40,440 nt of DNA. Source: Candidatus Woesebacteria bacterium (GTDB taxonomy: Bacteria > Patescibacteriota > Microgenomatia > UBA8517). Made by a program: the position numbers and the translations under genes. Position 1 is the first letter of the stretch; each line of letters opens with the position of its first letter. Below, piece by piece: positions 26,777 through 36,699 of the stretch. The DNA lies in NCBI GenBank assembly GCA_020060845.1, contig JAGUZK010000042.1, positions 1 to 40,440 of the forward strand, written 5' to 3'. The notes under the pieces were generated by a model. That model searched no databases and was not told where the DNA came from. It saw nothing but the letters and a program-made list of their open reading frames with translations.

Positions 26777-29707
26777 ATGGAAAAATTTATAAAAATTCGA
26801 GGGGCAAGACAGCATAACTTGAAAAATGTTAATATTGATATCCCTAAAAATAAGTTAGTTGTGTTTACGGGTGTATCTGGAAGCGGAAAGAGTTCTTTGG
26901 CATTTGATACTATCTATGCAGAAGGCCAAAGGCGTTACGTCGAGAGCTTGTCAACTTATGCTAGACAATTCCTTGGGATAATGGAAAGGCCTGATGTTGA
27001 TTTTATAGAGGGCCTTTCACCTTCGATATCTATTGATCAAAAAACTACTTCCAATAACCCAAGGTCAACTGTAGGAACAACTACTGAGGTTTACGATTAT
27101 CTTAGGCTTTTGTTTGCAAGGGTAGGACATCCTCATTGTCCAATTTGTGGTAGGGAGATTTCCAATCAGAGTGCTGATGAAATTAAGGAAGCAATTCTTG
27201 AAATTATAAAAGGCTACCTATCAGTAAATCCTGCTATTCGTCTTTTAATCCTTTCTCCTGTTGTAAAGGATAAGAAGGGTGAGTTTTCCATGCTCCTTGC
27301 AAACTTAAAAGCGAAAGGGTTCTCTTCTGTACGTATCGATGGAAAGATTTATCTATTATCAGACGATTTAAACTTAATAAGGACTAACAGACATAATATT
27401 GAAGTAGTTATAGACAAGTTGTCTTTTTCACTGAAAGACTTTAGGGACAAAATATTTCATGCAAATCTCGAATCAAGAATTCTAACTGATATTGAGCAAT
27501 CTCTCGAAATCTCAGATGGATTATGTATAGCATCAATCGTTTCAGATAGCTCACTTGAAATGCCCACCAATCCTAAGGAATTTGATGACCATCTTTTTAG
27601 TCAGAGATTTGCATGTCCTATCGACAATATTTCTCTAGATGAAATAGAACCGAGAACCTTTTCATTTAATTCCCCACACGGGGCTTGCAAAAAATGCTCA
27701 GGGCTGGGTCATCTTCTGAAGGTGGATACATCTACTCTATTTTCTTGGGAACTGTCGATAATGGAGGGTGCAATACTACCTCTTTCAAATGCTTTACAAA
27801 CAGATAGTTGGTTTACAAGGCTTTTTTTCACTTTTTGTGAAGAGAATTCAATTAATACAAAAATTGCACTTAAAAAGTTAGATAAGGAAAAAATAAAAAT
27901 GCTTCTTGAAGGTACGGGCGACAGGATTTATGAAGTGGTAGGTACGAACCGGTTTGGGAAGTTAACTAAAATTTACGAGACTTTTAATGGTATTGTCAGC
28001 TTGCTTGAGGAAAGGTATCAAAATACATCTTCTGATGCTGTCAAAGAGCACACAAGGCGCTTTTTTAGTGAGTTTGTTTGTGATGAATGTGGCGGATCTC
28101 GACTGAGAAAAGAAGCTCTTGGAATTACTATAGATAAAAAGTCAATAAATGATATTGTCTCAATGCCAATAAAGGACGCTCTTAAATGGATAAGTGATCT
28201 TCAAAATGGACCTATACTAAATCAACGTGAGCAGGAAATAGCAAGGCCTATATTAAAAGAGATATACACTCGTATTAGATTTCTATATGAAGTAGGGCTT
28301 GGCTACTTGACGCTTTCACGGTCCTCATCTTCTTTGTCAGGCGGAGAGGCTCAAAGAATTAGACTTGCGAGTCAGATAGGTTCGGGGTTAACCGGCGTGT
28401 TGTATGTACTAGATGAGCCTACTGTTGGTCTTCACCAAAGCGATAATGAGAAACTTATAATGACTTTGTTTCACCTTCGGGATTTGGGAAATACCGTTAT
28501 CGTTGTCGAACATGATGAAGAGATGATAAGATCATCCGATTTTGTAGTAGATTTTGGTCCCGGTGCAGGAAAATATGGAGGGGAAATTGTGGCTAGCGGA
28601 AGCCCCAGAGATATCGAAGAACATAAAAAATCAATTACTGGACAGTATCTAAGCGGTAGGAAAAAAGTCTTTGTAGGTGGTAAACAGGAGAGGACAGATA
28701 ATGCTGGGTCACTAATTATAGAAGGCTGTTCTAAATTTAATCTAAAAAATATAACTGTAACATTTCCACTATCAAAACTGGTTGTAATAACTGGAGTTTC
28801 AGGATCAGGCAAATCAACACTCCTAGTTGAAACTCTATTTCCGGCTCTGCGTAGCCATTTAAGTAGATTCCCTCAAGCTAGCAAATTAGGCTACCGCAGA
28901 CTTATTGGAGGAGATAATATAGAGAAAGTGATACTTATTGACCAATCTCCCATTGGCCGTACCCCGCGCAGTAACCCCGCAACCTATACGAAAATATTTG
29001 ACCTAATAAGAGATATCTTTGCCCAGACAAGGGATGCGCGCATACTTGGATTTAAAAAGGGAAGGTTCTCCTTTAATGTAAGAGGCGGACGTTGTGAAGC
29101 ATGTGAGGGGCAAGGAGAAACAAAAATTGAAATGCAGTTTATGAGTGATATTTGGATAAAATGTGAGGTCTGCAATGGCAAAAGATATAATAGCCAGACA
29201 CTAGAGGTTGTTTACAAAGGTAAGAATATATCGGAAGTGCTTGAGATGACGGTTGACGAGGCTGTTGACTTTTTTCATAACCATCACTTACTGCAGAGTA
29301 AGTTACAAGTACTAAAAGATGTTGGTCTTGGGTATATTCAGCTTGGACAGCCCGCTACTACATTATCGGGCGGAGAGGCACAAAGAATTAAACTTTCCGC
29401 GGAGTTAATGAAGAAAGAGGGCGGAAGAAATGCGTATATACTTGACGAGCCAACAACGGGGCTTCATTTGGATGATATTCAAAAGCTTTTGCAAGTTCTC
29501 AAAGAATTGGTAAGAAGAGGCAACAGTGTCTTTGTGATTGAACATAATCTAGATGTAATCAAAAATGCCGATTGGATAATTGATCTTGGTCCAGGAGGAG
29601 GAGATGAAGGAGGAAGAATAGTAGTAGAAGGAACAGTTACTGATCTATTAAGTAATGAAGCCTCCCTAACAGGGAGATATCTTAGGAGACATATGCAGAA
29701 AAAATGA
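26777..29707 (+). CDS. uvrA: Excinuclease ABC subunit A
   Basis: 'VFTGVSGSGKSSLAFDTIYAEGQRRYVESLS', zinc modules CPIC/CDEC/CEAC...CEVC, two 'LSGGEAQRI' signatures; SD GGAGGAAG. Confidence 0.97.
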   Translation: MEKFIKIRGARQHNLKNVNIDIPKNKLVVFTGVSGSGKSSLAFDTIYAEGQRRYVESLSTYARQFLGIMERPDVDFIEGLSPSISIDQKTTSNNPRSTVGTTTEVYDYLRLLFARVGHPHCPICGREISNQSADEIKEAILEIIKGYLSVNPAIRLLILSPVVKDKKGEFSMLLANLKAKGFSSVRIDGKIYLLSDDLNLIRTNRHNIEVVIDKLSFSLKDFRDKIFHANLESRILTDIEQSLEISDGLCIASIVSDSSLEMPTNPKEFDDHLFSQRFACPIDNISLDEIEPRTFSFNSPHGACKKCSGLGHLLKVDTSTLFSWELSIMEGAILPLSNALQTDSWFTRLFFTFCEENSINTKIALKKLDKEKIKMLLEGTGDRIYEVVGTNRFGKLTKIYETFNGIVSLLEERYQNTSSDAVKEHTRRFFSEFVCDECGGSRLRKEALGITIDKKSINDIVSMPIKDALKWISDLQNGPILNQREQEIARPILKEIYTRIRFLYEVGLGYLTLSRSSSSLSGGEAQRIRLASQIGSGLTGVLYVLDEPTVGLHQSDNEKLIMTLFHLRDLGNTVIVVEHDEEMIRSSDFVVDFGPGAGKYGGEIVASGSPRDIEEHKKSITGQYLSGRKKVFVGGKQERTDNAGSLIIEGCSKFNLKNITVTFPLSKLVVITGVSGSGKSTLLVETLFPALRSHLSRFPQASKLGYRRLIGGDNIEKVILIDQSPIGRTPRSNPATYTKIFDLIRDIFAQTRDARILGFKKGRFSFNVRGGRCEACEGQGETKIEMQFMSDIWIKCEVCNGKRYNSQTLEVVYKGKNISEVLEMTVDEAVDFFHNHHLLQSKLQVLKDVGLGYIQLGQPATTLSGGEAQRIKLSAELMKKEGGRNAYILDEPTTGLHLDDIQKLLQVLKELVRRGNSVFVIEHNLDVIKNADWIIDLGPGGGDEGGRIVVEGTVTDLLSNEASLTGRYLRRHMQKK

Positions 29708-31509
29708 AAAGTTTATTGTATTTATTGATTTTTTTTATACTCATTTTTTTATTGGTCCCAGGTGTGGTTTATGCTGACGATTTTGATGTCAAACTTGTTG
29801 CCACGTATAAAATTAACAGCCAGGGAGAATTATCTGCAAATTTTAGCTACTCAATAGAAAACTTAAAGGCTGAGGTAATGATGGATGAATTTCATGTAAA
29901 TTTTGTCCATTTAGACCCTGTAAATATTAGTGTCCAAGAGGGCAATAAAAAATTAAGTTTTACAACCAGTAAGGAACAAAATTCTATTTACCTAAAAGTG
30001 CTTTTTGATGATAAGGTCTATGGTTTGGGAAAGAAGAGGTTGTTTGAAATAAATTTTGATGAGAAGAACATTTCAAAAAAGACTGGAAATATTATAGAAG
30101 TATCAATACCTAAGTTGAATGCTGATGATTTAGACAGTTTTGAGAGTGTGCTTGTCCTTCCAGCAACTGTTGGCCCGCTTGCCTATATACGTCCCGACAC
30201 GTATACAAGCTACAAGAATGAGGATAGCATTGTCTACCGTTTTGAAGGGAAGGATGTCAGCCAAACAGGTATAAATGCTACATTTGGGGAATTTCAAATT
30301 TTTGATTTCACCTTGAACTACAATATAGAAAACACGGCAGCCAATTGGAGTGATATTGATGTTGCTGTTCCTCCTGATACTGCTTACCAGAGGATATTTA
30401 TAACAAACAGTGATCCGTTGCCAGTTGGGTCAAGGGTGGATAATGATGGTAACTGGATTTTTTCTTATCGGTTAGCTCCATTTGAGAAGAAAACCGTGAC
30501 TCTACAGGGTTCAGCTCAAGTTTTTTCATATCCGAGAAGTTTGGCAATTCCTCCACCACAATCAATTATTAAAAACTTAAGTAATACAGATTATTGGCAA
30601 GTAGATTCTTATCCGATTAAGGAACTAGCAATGGATCTTAAAACGCCTGAAAGAATTTATGATTATGTTGTTAAAAATCTTAAATACGATTTTAGCAGGG
30701 TGGACGGTAGCCCAAATCGTCTTGGAGCAACAAAGGCTCTAAGTGCGCCATATAGTGCACTATGTACGGAATTTACCGACTTGTTTATAGCAATATCTAG
30801 ATCAGCCGGAATTCCTGCAAGAGAAATTCAGGGATATGCATATACTCAAAATAGTAAGACCCAACCCCTCTCTTTAGTAAGTGATGTGCTCCATGCCTGG
30901 CCTCAATATTGGGATAGCGACAGAAGAGCTTGGATATCGGTAGACCCTACCTGGGAATCTACTACGGGGATAGATTATTTTAATAAGTTTGATATGAATC
31001 ATCTTGCATTTGTGATACATGGTGAGGATGATAGGTATCCTCTGCCGGCCGGTTCATACAAATTCTCGGATAACCCCAAAAAAGACGTATTTGTCCGGTT
31101 TGGTGAATTTCCCAGCTCTGAAGAAAAGATAAATATCTCTCACACACTAAAGTCAAAATACAACTTATTTTCTAAAAAATTTGAAATAGCTTTTACAAAT
31201 AGTGGCAATGTAGCTCTCTATAATTTAGATTATGAGATAAAATATGATAGCACTAATATTAGTGACAAGGGTATAGTTGAGACTCTTATACCATTTGAGA
31301 AGTTTGAGAAATCTGTAGATGTTAATTACGGTTTCTTGGCAAAAAAAGCGCCCAAAAAAATAATAGTTTCTTATAGAGATAAATTTTATGAAATTGATAC
31401 CCAGGCGGATGCTATTGCTATAAGCCAAGTAATATTTTTCTTAGCAAGTATTTTTTTGATACTTCTGGTGTTTTATCTTTTGCATAGAAGAAATGAGGAC
31501 AGTGATTGA
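29704..31509 (+). CDS. Secreted/membrane-anchored transglutaminase-like domain protein
   Basis: Signal peptide, transglutaminase core 'ALCTEFTDLFIAISRSAGIPAREIQGYAY...VLHAWPQYWDSDRRAWISVDPTWES' (Cys-His-Asp), C-terminal TM. Confidence 0.85.
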   Translation: MKSLLYLLIFFILIFLLVPGVVYADDFDVKLVATYKINSQGELSANFSYSIENLKAEVMMDEFHVNFVHLDPVNISVQEGNKKLSFTTSKEQNSIYLKVLFDDKVYGLGKKRLFEINFDEKNISKKTGNIIEVSIPKLNADDLDSFESVLVLPATVGPLAYIRPDTYTSYKNEDSIVYRFEGKDVSQTGINATFGEFQIFDFTLNYNIENTAANWSDIDVAVPPDTAYQRIFITNSDPLPVGSRVDNDGNWIFSYRLAPFEKKTVTLQGSAQVFSYPRSLAIPPPQSIIKNLSNTDYWQVDSYPIKELAMDLKTPERIYDYVVKNLKYDFSRVDGSPNRLGATKALSAPYSALCTEFTDLFIAISRSAGIPAREIQGYAYTQNSKTQPLSLVSDVLHAWPQYWDSDRRAWISVDPTWESTTGIDYFNKFDMNHLAFVIHGEDDRYPLPAGSYKFSDNPKKDVFVRFGEFPSSEEKINISHTLKSKYNLFSKKFEIAFTNSGNVALYNLDYEIKYDSTNISDKGIVETLIPFEKFEKSVDVNYGFLAKKAPKKIIVSYRDKFYEIDTQADAIAISQVIFFLASIFLILLVFYLLHRRNEDSD

Positions 31510-32866
31510 TAGAAAAGATATTACTTTTGGGGAATATTCTGAAAGTCAAAGGAAATTTCTAAGGCATAATATAGGCAGTGTTCCAAACCTTCCTGGCGTT
31601 TATATTTTTCGAAGTGGGGCAGGGGAAATACTTTATGTAGGCAAATCAATTAACTTAAGAGAGCGTATAAAAAGCTACTTTGGTAAAGTTCTTGGCCCAA
31701 AGACCCAAGATCTAGTTAATAAAGTAGATTACTTTTCCTATATTGTAGTAAATTCAGAGGTCGAATCTCTTCTTCTTGAGGCTTTTATTGTTCAGAAATA
31801 TAAGCCTAAATACAACATCGAGTTAAAAGATGATAAATCTCCAGTGTATATAGCCATACTAAAAGATAAATATCCATATATTGCAACTCTTAGGAAAACT
31901 CAAATTCAAAAAGAGAATATCCATGAGGTATTTGGACCATTTATCTCGGTATCAAAAGTTAGAGTGGTTTTACAGACACTAAGAAAAATTGTACCTTTTT
32001 CCACTCACAAGCCATCTAAGAAATTATGCTTTTATTCACAACTGGGCCTTTGCAATCCTTGCCCTTCATATATAGAAAGTATAAAAGATGAAAAATTAAA
32101 AGAAGATTTGACACGAAAATATATGATGAACTTAAAGCAGTTAAACAAGATTCTAAAAGGAGGCTTCGCGCCCATTAAAAAAGAACTAGTTAAAAGAATA
32201 AAGCAAGAGTCAAAAAAATTAAACTATGAAACTGCTATGTACTATAAGGAGAGACTTAATTTTATTGAGCAGATTTCCCAGCCACAAGTTGCACCAAGAG
32301 CCTATTTGGAAAACCCCATGCTTATTGAAGATATAATATCCAAGGAATTATCCCAACTAAAAAGTTTAATTTCGAGGTATATTTCTCAACCCAGACTGTC
32401 GCGAATAGAGTGTTATGATGTCGCCCACCTTGGTGGATCTTTTGCAACAGCTTCTATGGTTACATTTGTGGATGGATTACCTCAAAAAAATCTTTATAGG
32501 CATTTTAGAATCCGACAGCCAAGAACAAAAAGTGATACGGATTCTTTAGAGGAAATAGCAAAAAGACGTATAAAGCTAATTGATCAAATTGGAAAACCAG
32601 ATTTAATTATAGTTGATGGAGGAAAACCTCAAGTATCTGTATTTAGTAGATTTTTTTATCAGCACGATATCCCAGTTGTTGGAATAGCTAAAGGGGAAGA
32701 GAGATTAGTATTTTCAGTAAAAGACAGTGGAAGTGGTGTTTATAAAATAATGAGAATTCCACCTGGTCCTGCACTCAACCTCATCCAAAAAATAAGAAAT
32801 GAAGCCCATCGTTTTGCAAGAAGATATCACCATCATTTGATTATAAAAAATTTGCTAAAAAACTAG
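31493..32866 (+). CDS. uvrC: Excinuclease ABC subunit C, short form lacking the C-terminal HhH domain
   Basis: GIY-YIG 'LPGVYIFRSGAGEILYVGKSINLRERIKSYF', UVR 'KLNYETAMYYKERL', RNase H-like 'IECYDVAHLGG', 'PDLIIVDGGKPQ', 'IRNEAHRFARRYHH'. Confidence 0.93.
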   Translation: MRTVIDRKDITFGEYSESQRKFLRHNIGSVPNLPGVYIFRSGAGEILYVGKSINLRERIKSYFGKVLGPKTQDLVNKVDYFSYIVVNSEVESLLLEAFIVQKYKPKYNIELKDDKSPVYIAILKDKYPYIATLRKTQIQKENIHEVFGPFISVSKVRVVLQTLRKIVPFSTHKPSKKLCFYSQLGLCNPCPSYIESIKDEKLKEDLTRKYMMNLKQLNKILKGGFAPIKKELVKRIKQESKKLNYETAMYYKERLNFIEQISQPQVAPRAYLENPMLIEDIISKELSQLKSLISRYISQPRLSRIECYDVAHLGGSFATASMVTFVDGLPQKNLYRHFRIRQPRTKSDTDSLEEIAKRRIKLIDQIGKPDLIIVDGGKPQVSVFSRFFYQHDIPVVGIAKGEERLVFSVKDSGSGVYKIMRIPPGPALNLIQKIRNEAHRFARRYHHHLIIKNLLKN

Positions 32867-32881
32867 TTTATACGATATATT
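32852..32881 (+). promoter_or_regulatory. Possible promoter for the holin-like gene
   Basis: TTGCTA-18-TATATT; GTG at 32888, 6 nt after the -10. Confidence 0.4.
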
Positions 32882-32887
32882 AAATTA

Positions 32888-33289
32888 GTGAAGACATTAT
32901 TTAGACATTTTTTGATTGATACTTTTGCAATCTACATAGCTTCAAGGGTGGCACATGGAATGGTCTTTGGTGAGTCATACAAAACTCTTATCTTAGCTGG
33001 TATAGCAATGGCAGGGGTTTCTTTTCTTGCAAAACCAGTCATCAATATTCTACTTTTACCCATAAATTTGGTTACATTTGGTCTGTTTCGTTGGGTCTCG
33101 TCAGCACTTGTACTTTACATAATTACACTCTTAATCGACGATTTTAGAATTACTTCCTTTATATTTGATGGTCTAGAAAGTGCTTGGATTTCAATTCCTA
33201 TGATCCACCTTACAGGTATATTTTCTTATATTGGCTTTTCTTTTATTATTTCAGTTGTTACCTCTTTTTTCTATTGGCTAATAAAATAG
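32888..33289 (+). CDS. Phage holin family IV-like (4-TM) membrane protein
   Basis: 'FRHFLIDTFAIYIASRVAHGMVF...LAKPVINILLLPINLVTFGLFRWVSSALVLYIITLLIDDFRI' typical of this family; GTG start. Confidence 0.8.
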   Translation: MKTLFRHFLIDTFAIYIASRVAHGMVFGESYKTLILAGIAMAGVSFLAKPVINILLLPINLVTFGLFRWVSSALVLYIITLLIDDFRITSFIFDGLESAWISIPMIHLTGIFSYIGFSFIISVVTSFFYWLIK

Positions 33290-33341
33290 ATTAGCAGCTA
33301 GAACTGTAAATTGTTTAGAAGATCCAGTATAATATAATCAA

Positions 33342-33548
33342 ATGCAAAAGTTACTTATTGTTTTTCAAATTATCATTTCTTTGGTTCTTACTTTTTTTAT
33401 TCTCATCCAAACCAGAGGAACTGGATTTGGCAGAAGTCTCTCGAATGTCTCCTTTACAAGAAGAGGACTTGAAAGGGTTGTTTTTAAGCTCACTTTCGTA
33501 TTGGTATTTGCGTTTATTGCAATATCAATTTCACTTCTTTTTGTCTAA
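33342..33548 (+). CDS. secG: Preprotein translocase subunit SecG
   Basis: Small two-TM protein 'LLIVFQIIISLVLTFFILIQTRGTGFGRSLSNVSFTRRGLERVVFKLTFVLVFAFIAISISLLFV'. Confidence 0.8.
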   Translation: MQKLLIVFQIIISLVLTFFILIQTRGTGFGRSLSNVSFTRRGLERVVFKLTFVLVFAFIAISISLLFV

Positions 33549-33553
33549 GTTAA

Positions 33554-34867
33554 ATGCAAAATTTTCGATACTATTTGCGTCTAGTTTCAGCGTTTTTGGT
33601 CAAATTTAGACTTTTCATAATTCTCAGCATAATACTGGGGATATCGACGTTTTTTGTTTTTAATTATATGGCAAAGTTTATTACTCCCCAAAATGAGATC
33701 ATAGGGCTTGTTGGTAGATATCACTCTGATACCCTTCCGCAAGAAGTTTTGCAAGAAATTAGTCTTGGTCTAACTAAAATCGGGGAGAATAAACAGCCCT
33801 TGCCTGCCATTGCAAGAGAGTGGTATTCCGACAATCAGGGTAAAACATGGACGTTTAAAATTAATAAAGATCTAAAGTGGCAGGATGGGACCTCGGTAAC
33901 CAGCCAGAATATAGTCTATGAATTTTCAGATGTCAAAACTACTACTCCCGATGATGAGACAATTATTTTTAATATAGAAAACAGTTTTTCACCATTTCCA
34001 TCCATAGTATCAAAACCCGTTTACAAAAAGGGGCTAATAGGAGTGGGTGACTATAAAGTAGAAAAAATTACCTTTTCCTCGCAGTATGTAAAAGAAATTG
34101 TTCTAAAAAACAAAAACGGTAAGAAAAAGACTTACAGGTTTTTTCCTACTACAGAAAGTCTAAAAACAGCATTTAAATTGGGCAAAATTGACGTAATCGA
34201 TGATCTATTGGATCCTGAACCGTTTGATGATTGGAGCACAGCTTCAGTAAAAAGGAGGGTGGAAAAGAATCAAGTTGTAACATTATTTTTTAACACCAAA
34301 AGCCAGTTTTTATCGGAAAAAGAGGTGAGACAAGCATTATTTTATGCAATTGATAAAAATTCTCTTGGGGAAAGAGCATACAGCCCTATTCAACCGAATT
34401 CATGGGCATACAATCCGCAGGTCAAATCTTATGAGTATGATATCGAAAAAGCAAAAAAGATGCTCTCAGATATCCTAAAAGACAATAAATCCGTTAAAAT
34501 CAACTTGGTAAGTAGCCCATCCCTTATATCGATAGCACAAAAAATTGTGGATGATTGGAAAAAGATAGGTATCGAGACTACTCTTCTTATTTCTTCGATA
34601 ATACCGACAGAATATGATGCCTTTCTCACTATTTATGATATTCCTCCCGATCCCGACCAGTATTCTCTATGGCATACTACTCAAACAAGTACGAATATAT
34701 CTAAGTATTCAAACCCTAGAATAGACAAGCTTCTTGAAGATGGTAGGTCGGTAATAGATATGGAGGAAAGAAAGAAAATATATATTGACTTTCAACGTTT
34801 TCTTCTTGAGGATTTGCCCGCAGGATTTATTGTTCACCCTGTCTATTATACGGTTACCAGGAAATAG
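33554..34867 (+). CDS. ABC transporter substrate-binding protein, family 5 (peptide/nickel type)
   Basis: 'LGLTKIGENKQPLPAIAREWYSDNQGKTWTFKINKDLKWQDGTSVTSQNIVYEF', 'EVRQALFYAIDKNSL', 'NISKYSNPRIDKLLEDGRSV'. Confidence 0.85.
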   Translation: MQNFRYYLRLVSAFLVKFRLFIILSIILGISTFFVFNYMAKFITPQNEIIGLVGRYHSDTLPQEVLQEISLGLTKIGENKQPLPAIAREWYSDNQGKTWTFKINKDLKWQDGTSVTSQNIVYEFSDVKTTTPDDETIIFNIENSFSPFPSIVSKPVYKKGLIGVGDYKVEKITFSSQYVKEIVLKNKNGKKKTYRFFPTTESLKTAFKLGKIDVIDDLLDPEPFDDWSTASVKRRVEKNQVVTLFFNTKSQFLSEKEVRQALFYAIDKNSLGERAYSPIQPNSWAYNPQVKSYEYDIEKAKKMLSDILKDNKSVKINLVSSPSLISIAQKIVDDWKKIGIETTLLISSIIPTEYDAFLTIYDIPPDPDQYSLWHTTQTSTNISKYSNPRIDKLLEDGRSVIDMEERKKIYIDFQRFLLEDLPAGFIVHPVYYTVTRK

Positions 34868-34870
34868 ATT

Positions 34871-36658
34871 TTACTCAGGCACTTCTATTACATTTCTTCT
34901 TTTCTCACGAATATATCCAATCCATTCCTCAAAAATTTCAAGTAGACTCTTAAGTGGTGCCTCAATCAGTATATCAAGGAGAACTGTAAGTACGTTAATT
35001 TGCGACAGCCCCCTTGATAAGTAATATCCAAGGTTTAGAAAGGGAAGCGTCACATAACTTAAAAGGTGTGAAAAAATTCCTTCTTTTTCAGGTTCTATTT
35101 TAAGCTGTTGCGCTTGATGGCGGATCCTAAAGGCAAATAATAGTACCAAAGAGAGAAAAAAATAAAATACTATAATTGCAAATAAACTATACCCAATTTT
35201 AAAAAGCAGTGAGGAAATTGCCCCAAAGACTGCCAAAAAGACAATGATATACATCATAGAAAAGATTTTTGTGAATGAACCGCTGTAACCATCATCAAAG
35301 TTTATGAATATTTTCTTTTCTGGACCAGAAAATACTATTTTTTTAATACTATTTACAATTAATTGGGTATTTGCTTTATCGGGAATTTTAATGGATAATC
35401 CAATGAAGAACATCATAATTGATGGCAAGACAATGTTAATTGTAAGAGGAATATAATTTATATCTCCATAGAAATATACTTCATAAGGGACTTCCATTAG
35501 TAAGGCAAAAAACACCTTAGTTACAAAAATGTAGATAATACTTCGTATAATACCAGTATTGACTCTCTTTGATATGTTTTTGTAGTTGGTGCTACAAACC
35601 TCTTCTATTTCATTTTTAAGCTTAGACTTGTTCGAAAGAAGACGAACTAATTTTCCTTTGTTTTTTATAAAAATCTGCCTTAATATCTCAAACGGCGCGT
35701 AGTAACCGACAATTTTTCGATAAAGAAGAAGACCTCCATTATAATTTAAGCGGTTTTCTATTTTTTTATGGTACCCGGTGAAGCCATTAATAAATTCGTC
35801 CAGTCTTGGGTCATTGCTATCCAAACTATCCCAGTATGGGATATCCCTTTTTAAGAGATAGTATCTCATTATTGCATTATCCGACCTCACAAAAGCCCTA
35901 TGTACTGCAAGATAAATTTGAATATCTTTTTCATTATCGTCTATGGAGTCAGACTTCCATATACTGTTTTCCTTGACCCAAGAGTAAATAAGATCTATAA
36001 AGGCATTTCTGCTGGTGGGGTCAAGAATGTCCTCTATTTCGCTGGAGGCTACTTCAATTATCCATTTTTTGGTCCTCTGTGGCTTGTTATCAATTTCTCC
36101 TACAGAATCAAGTATCCTAAGGTATTTGCCAACCGAAATTGCAACTAGAGACAGTTTTACATTGGAAATTGTATTATTTGGAATATATTTTGCCCAGATT
36201 AGTTCTCTAATTAGTGCTAAGGCAATTGTATCCTGATTAATACTCGGTCTTAATGCTCCCTTTTCCCAAATCAGCCTTTTTAATATCCTTTCTATTGCGT
36301 TTCTCCTTAATAGATGTTCGCCTTTATATTCTATTGTGGTTCTTATTTTTTCATAAAAAATAGCTACGCTGCTTATGACATCACTAACGTTTATATATGT
36401 ACCTCCCGGGACGGAAACAGGCTTTTCAAATTGATCTATAAAATGACTAATATAAGAGTTGAAATTTGCCGGTTTTTTTAATCCTCTTGCCTTATGGGGC
36501 TCTTTTTCATCACCTATATCCGTGGCTTTTTTTTCATTTGTTAAATCTGGATATAAATTAGCAATGATATTATAGTTTGCTCTTTTATAGATTTTATTAG
36601 GTTCATTGTCGCTTTTTACCTTGGGCGTGTTGTTTGTGCTCTGATAGATAACTACCAT
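34871..36658 (-). CDS. Uncharacterised multi-pass membrane protein (595 aa)
   Basis: Long open frame; charged N-terminal half, then several TM helices, cytosolic-looking C-terminus; no family recognised. Confidence 0.75.
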   Translation of the reverse strand: MVVIYQSTNNTPKVKSDNEPNKIYKRANYNIIANLYPDLTNEKKATDIGDEKEPHKARGLKKPANFNSYISHFIDQFEKPVSVPGGTYINVSDVISSVAIFYEKIRTTIEYKGEHLLRRNAIERILKRLIWEKGALRPSINQDTIALALIRELIWAKYIPNNTISNVKLSLVAISVGKYLRILDSVGEIDNKPQRTKKWIIEVASSEIEDILDPTSRNAFIDLIYSWVKENSIWKSDSIDDNEKDIQIYLAVHRAFVRSDNAIMRYYLLKRDIPYWDSLDSNDPRLDEFINGFTGYHKKIENRLNYNGGLLLYRKIVGYYAPFEILRQIFIKNKGKLVRLLSNKSKLKNEIEEVCSTNYKNISKRVNTGIIRSIIYIFVTKVFFALLMEVPYEVYFYGDINYIPLTINIVLPSIMMFFIGLSIKIPDKANTQLIVNSIKKIVFSGPEKKIFINFDDGYSGSFTKIFSMMYIIVFLAVFGAISSLLFKIGYSLFAIIVFYFFLSLVLLFAFRIRHQAQQLKIEPEKEGIFSHLLSYVTLPFLNLGYYLSRGLSQINVLTVLLDILIEAPLKSLLEIFEEWIGYIREKRRNVIEVPE

Positions 36659-36663
36659 ACTAT

Positions 36664-36691
36664 TTGACTATTATATGAGACTGGATATATT
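36664..36691 (+). promoter_or_regulatory. Promoter for the 36700 ORF
   Basis: TTGACT-16-TATATT; ATG at 36700, 8 nt after the -10; adjoins the opposite-strand -10 (TATAAT, 36670-36675) of the 595-aa gene. Confidence 0.5.
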
Positions 36692-36699
36692 ATATGAAT

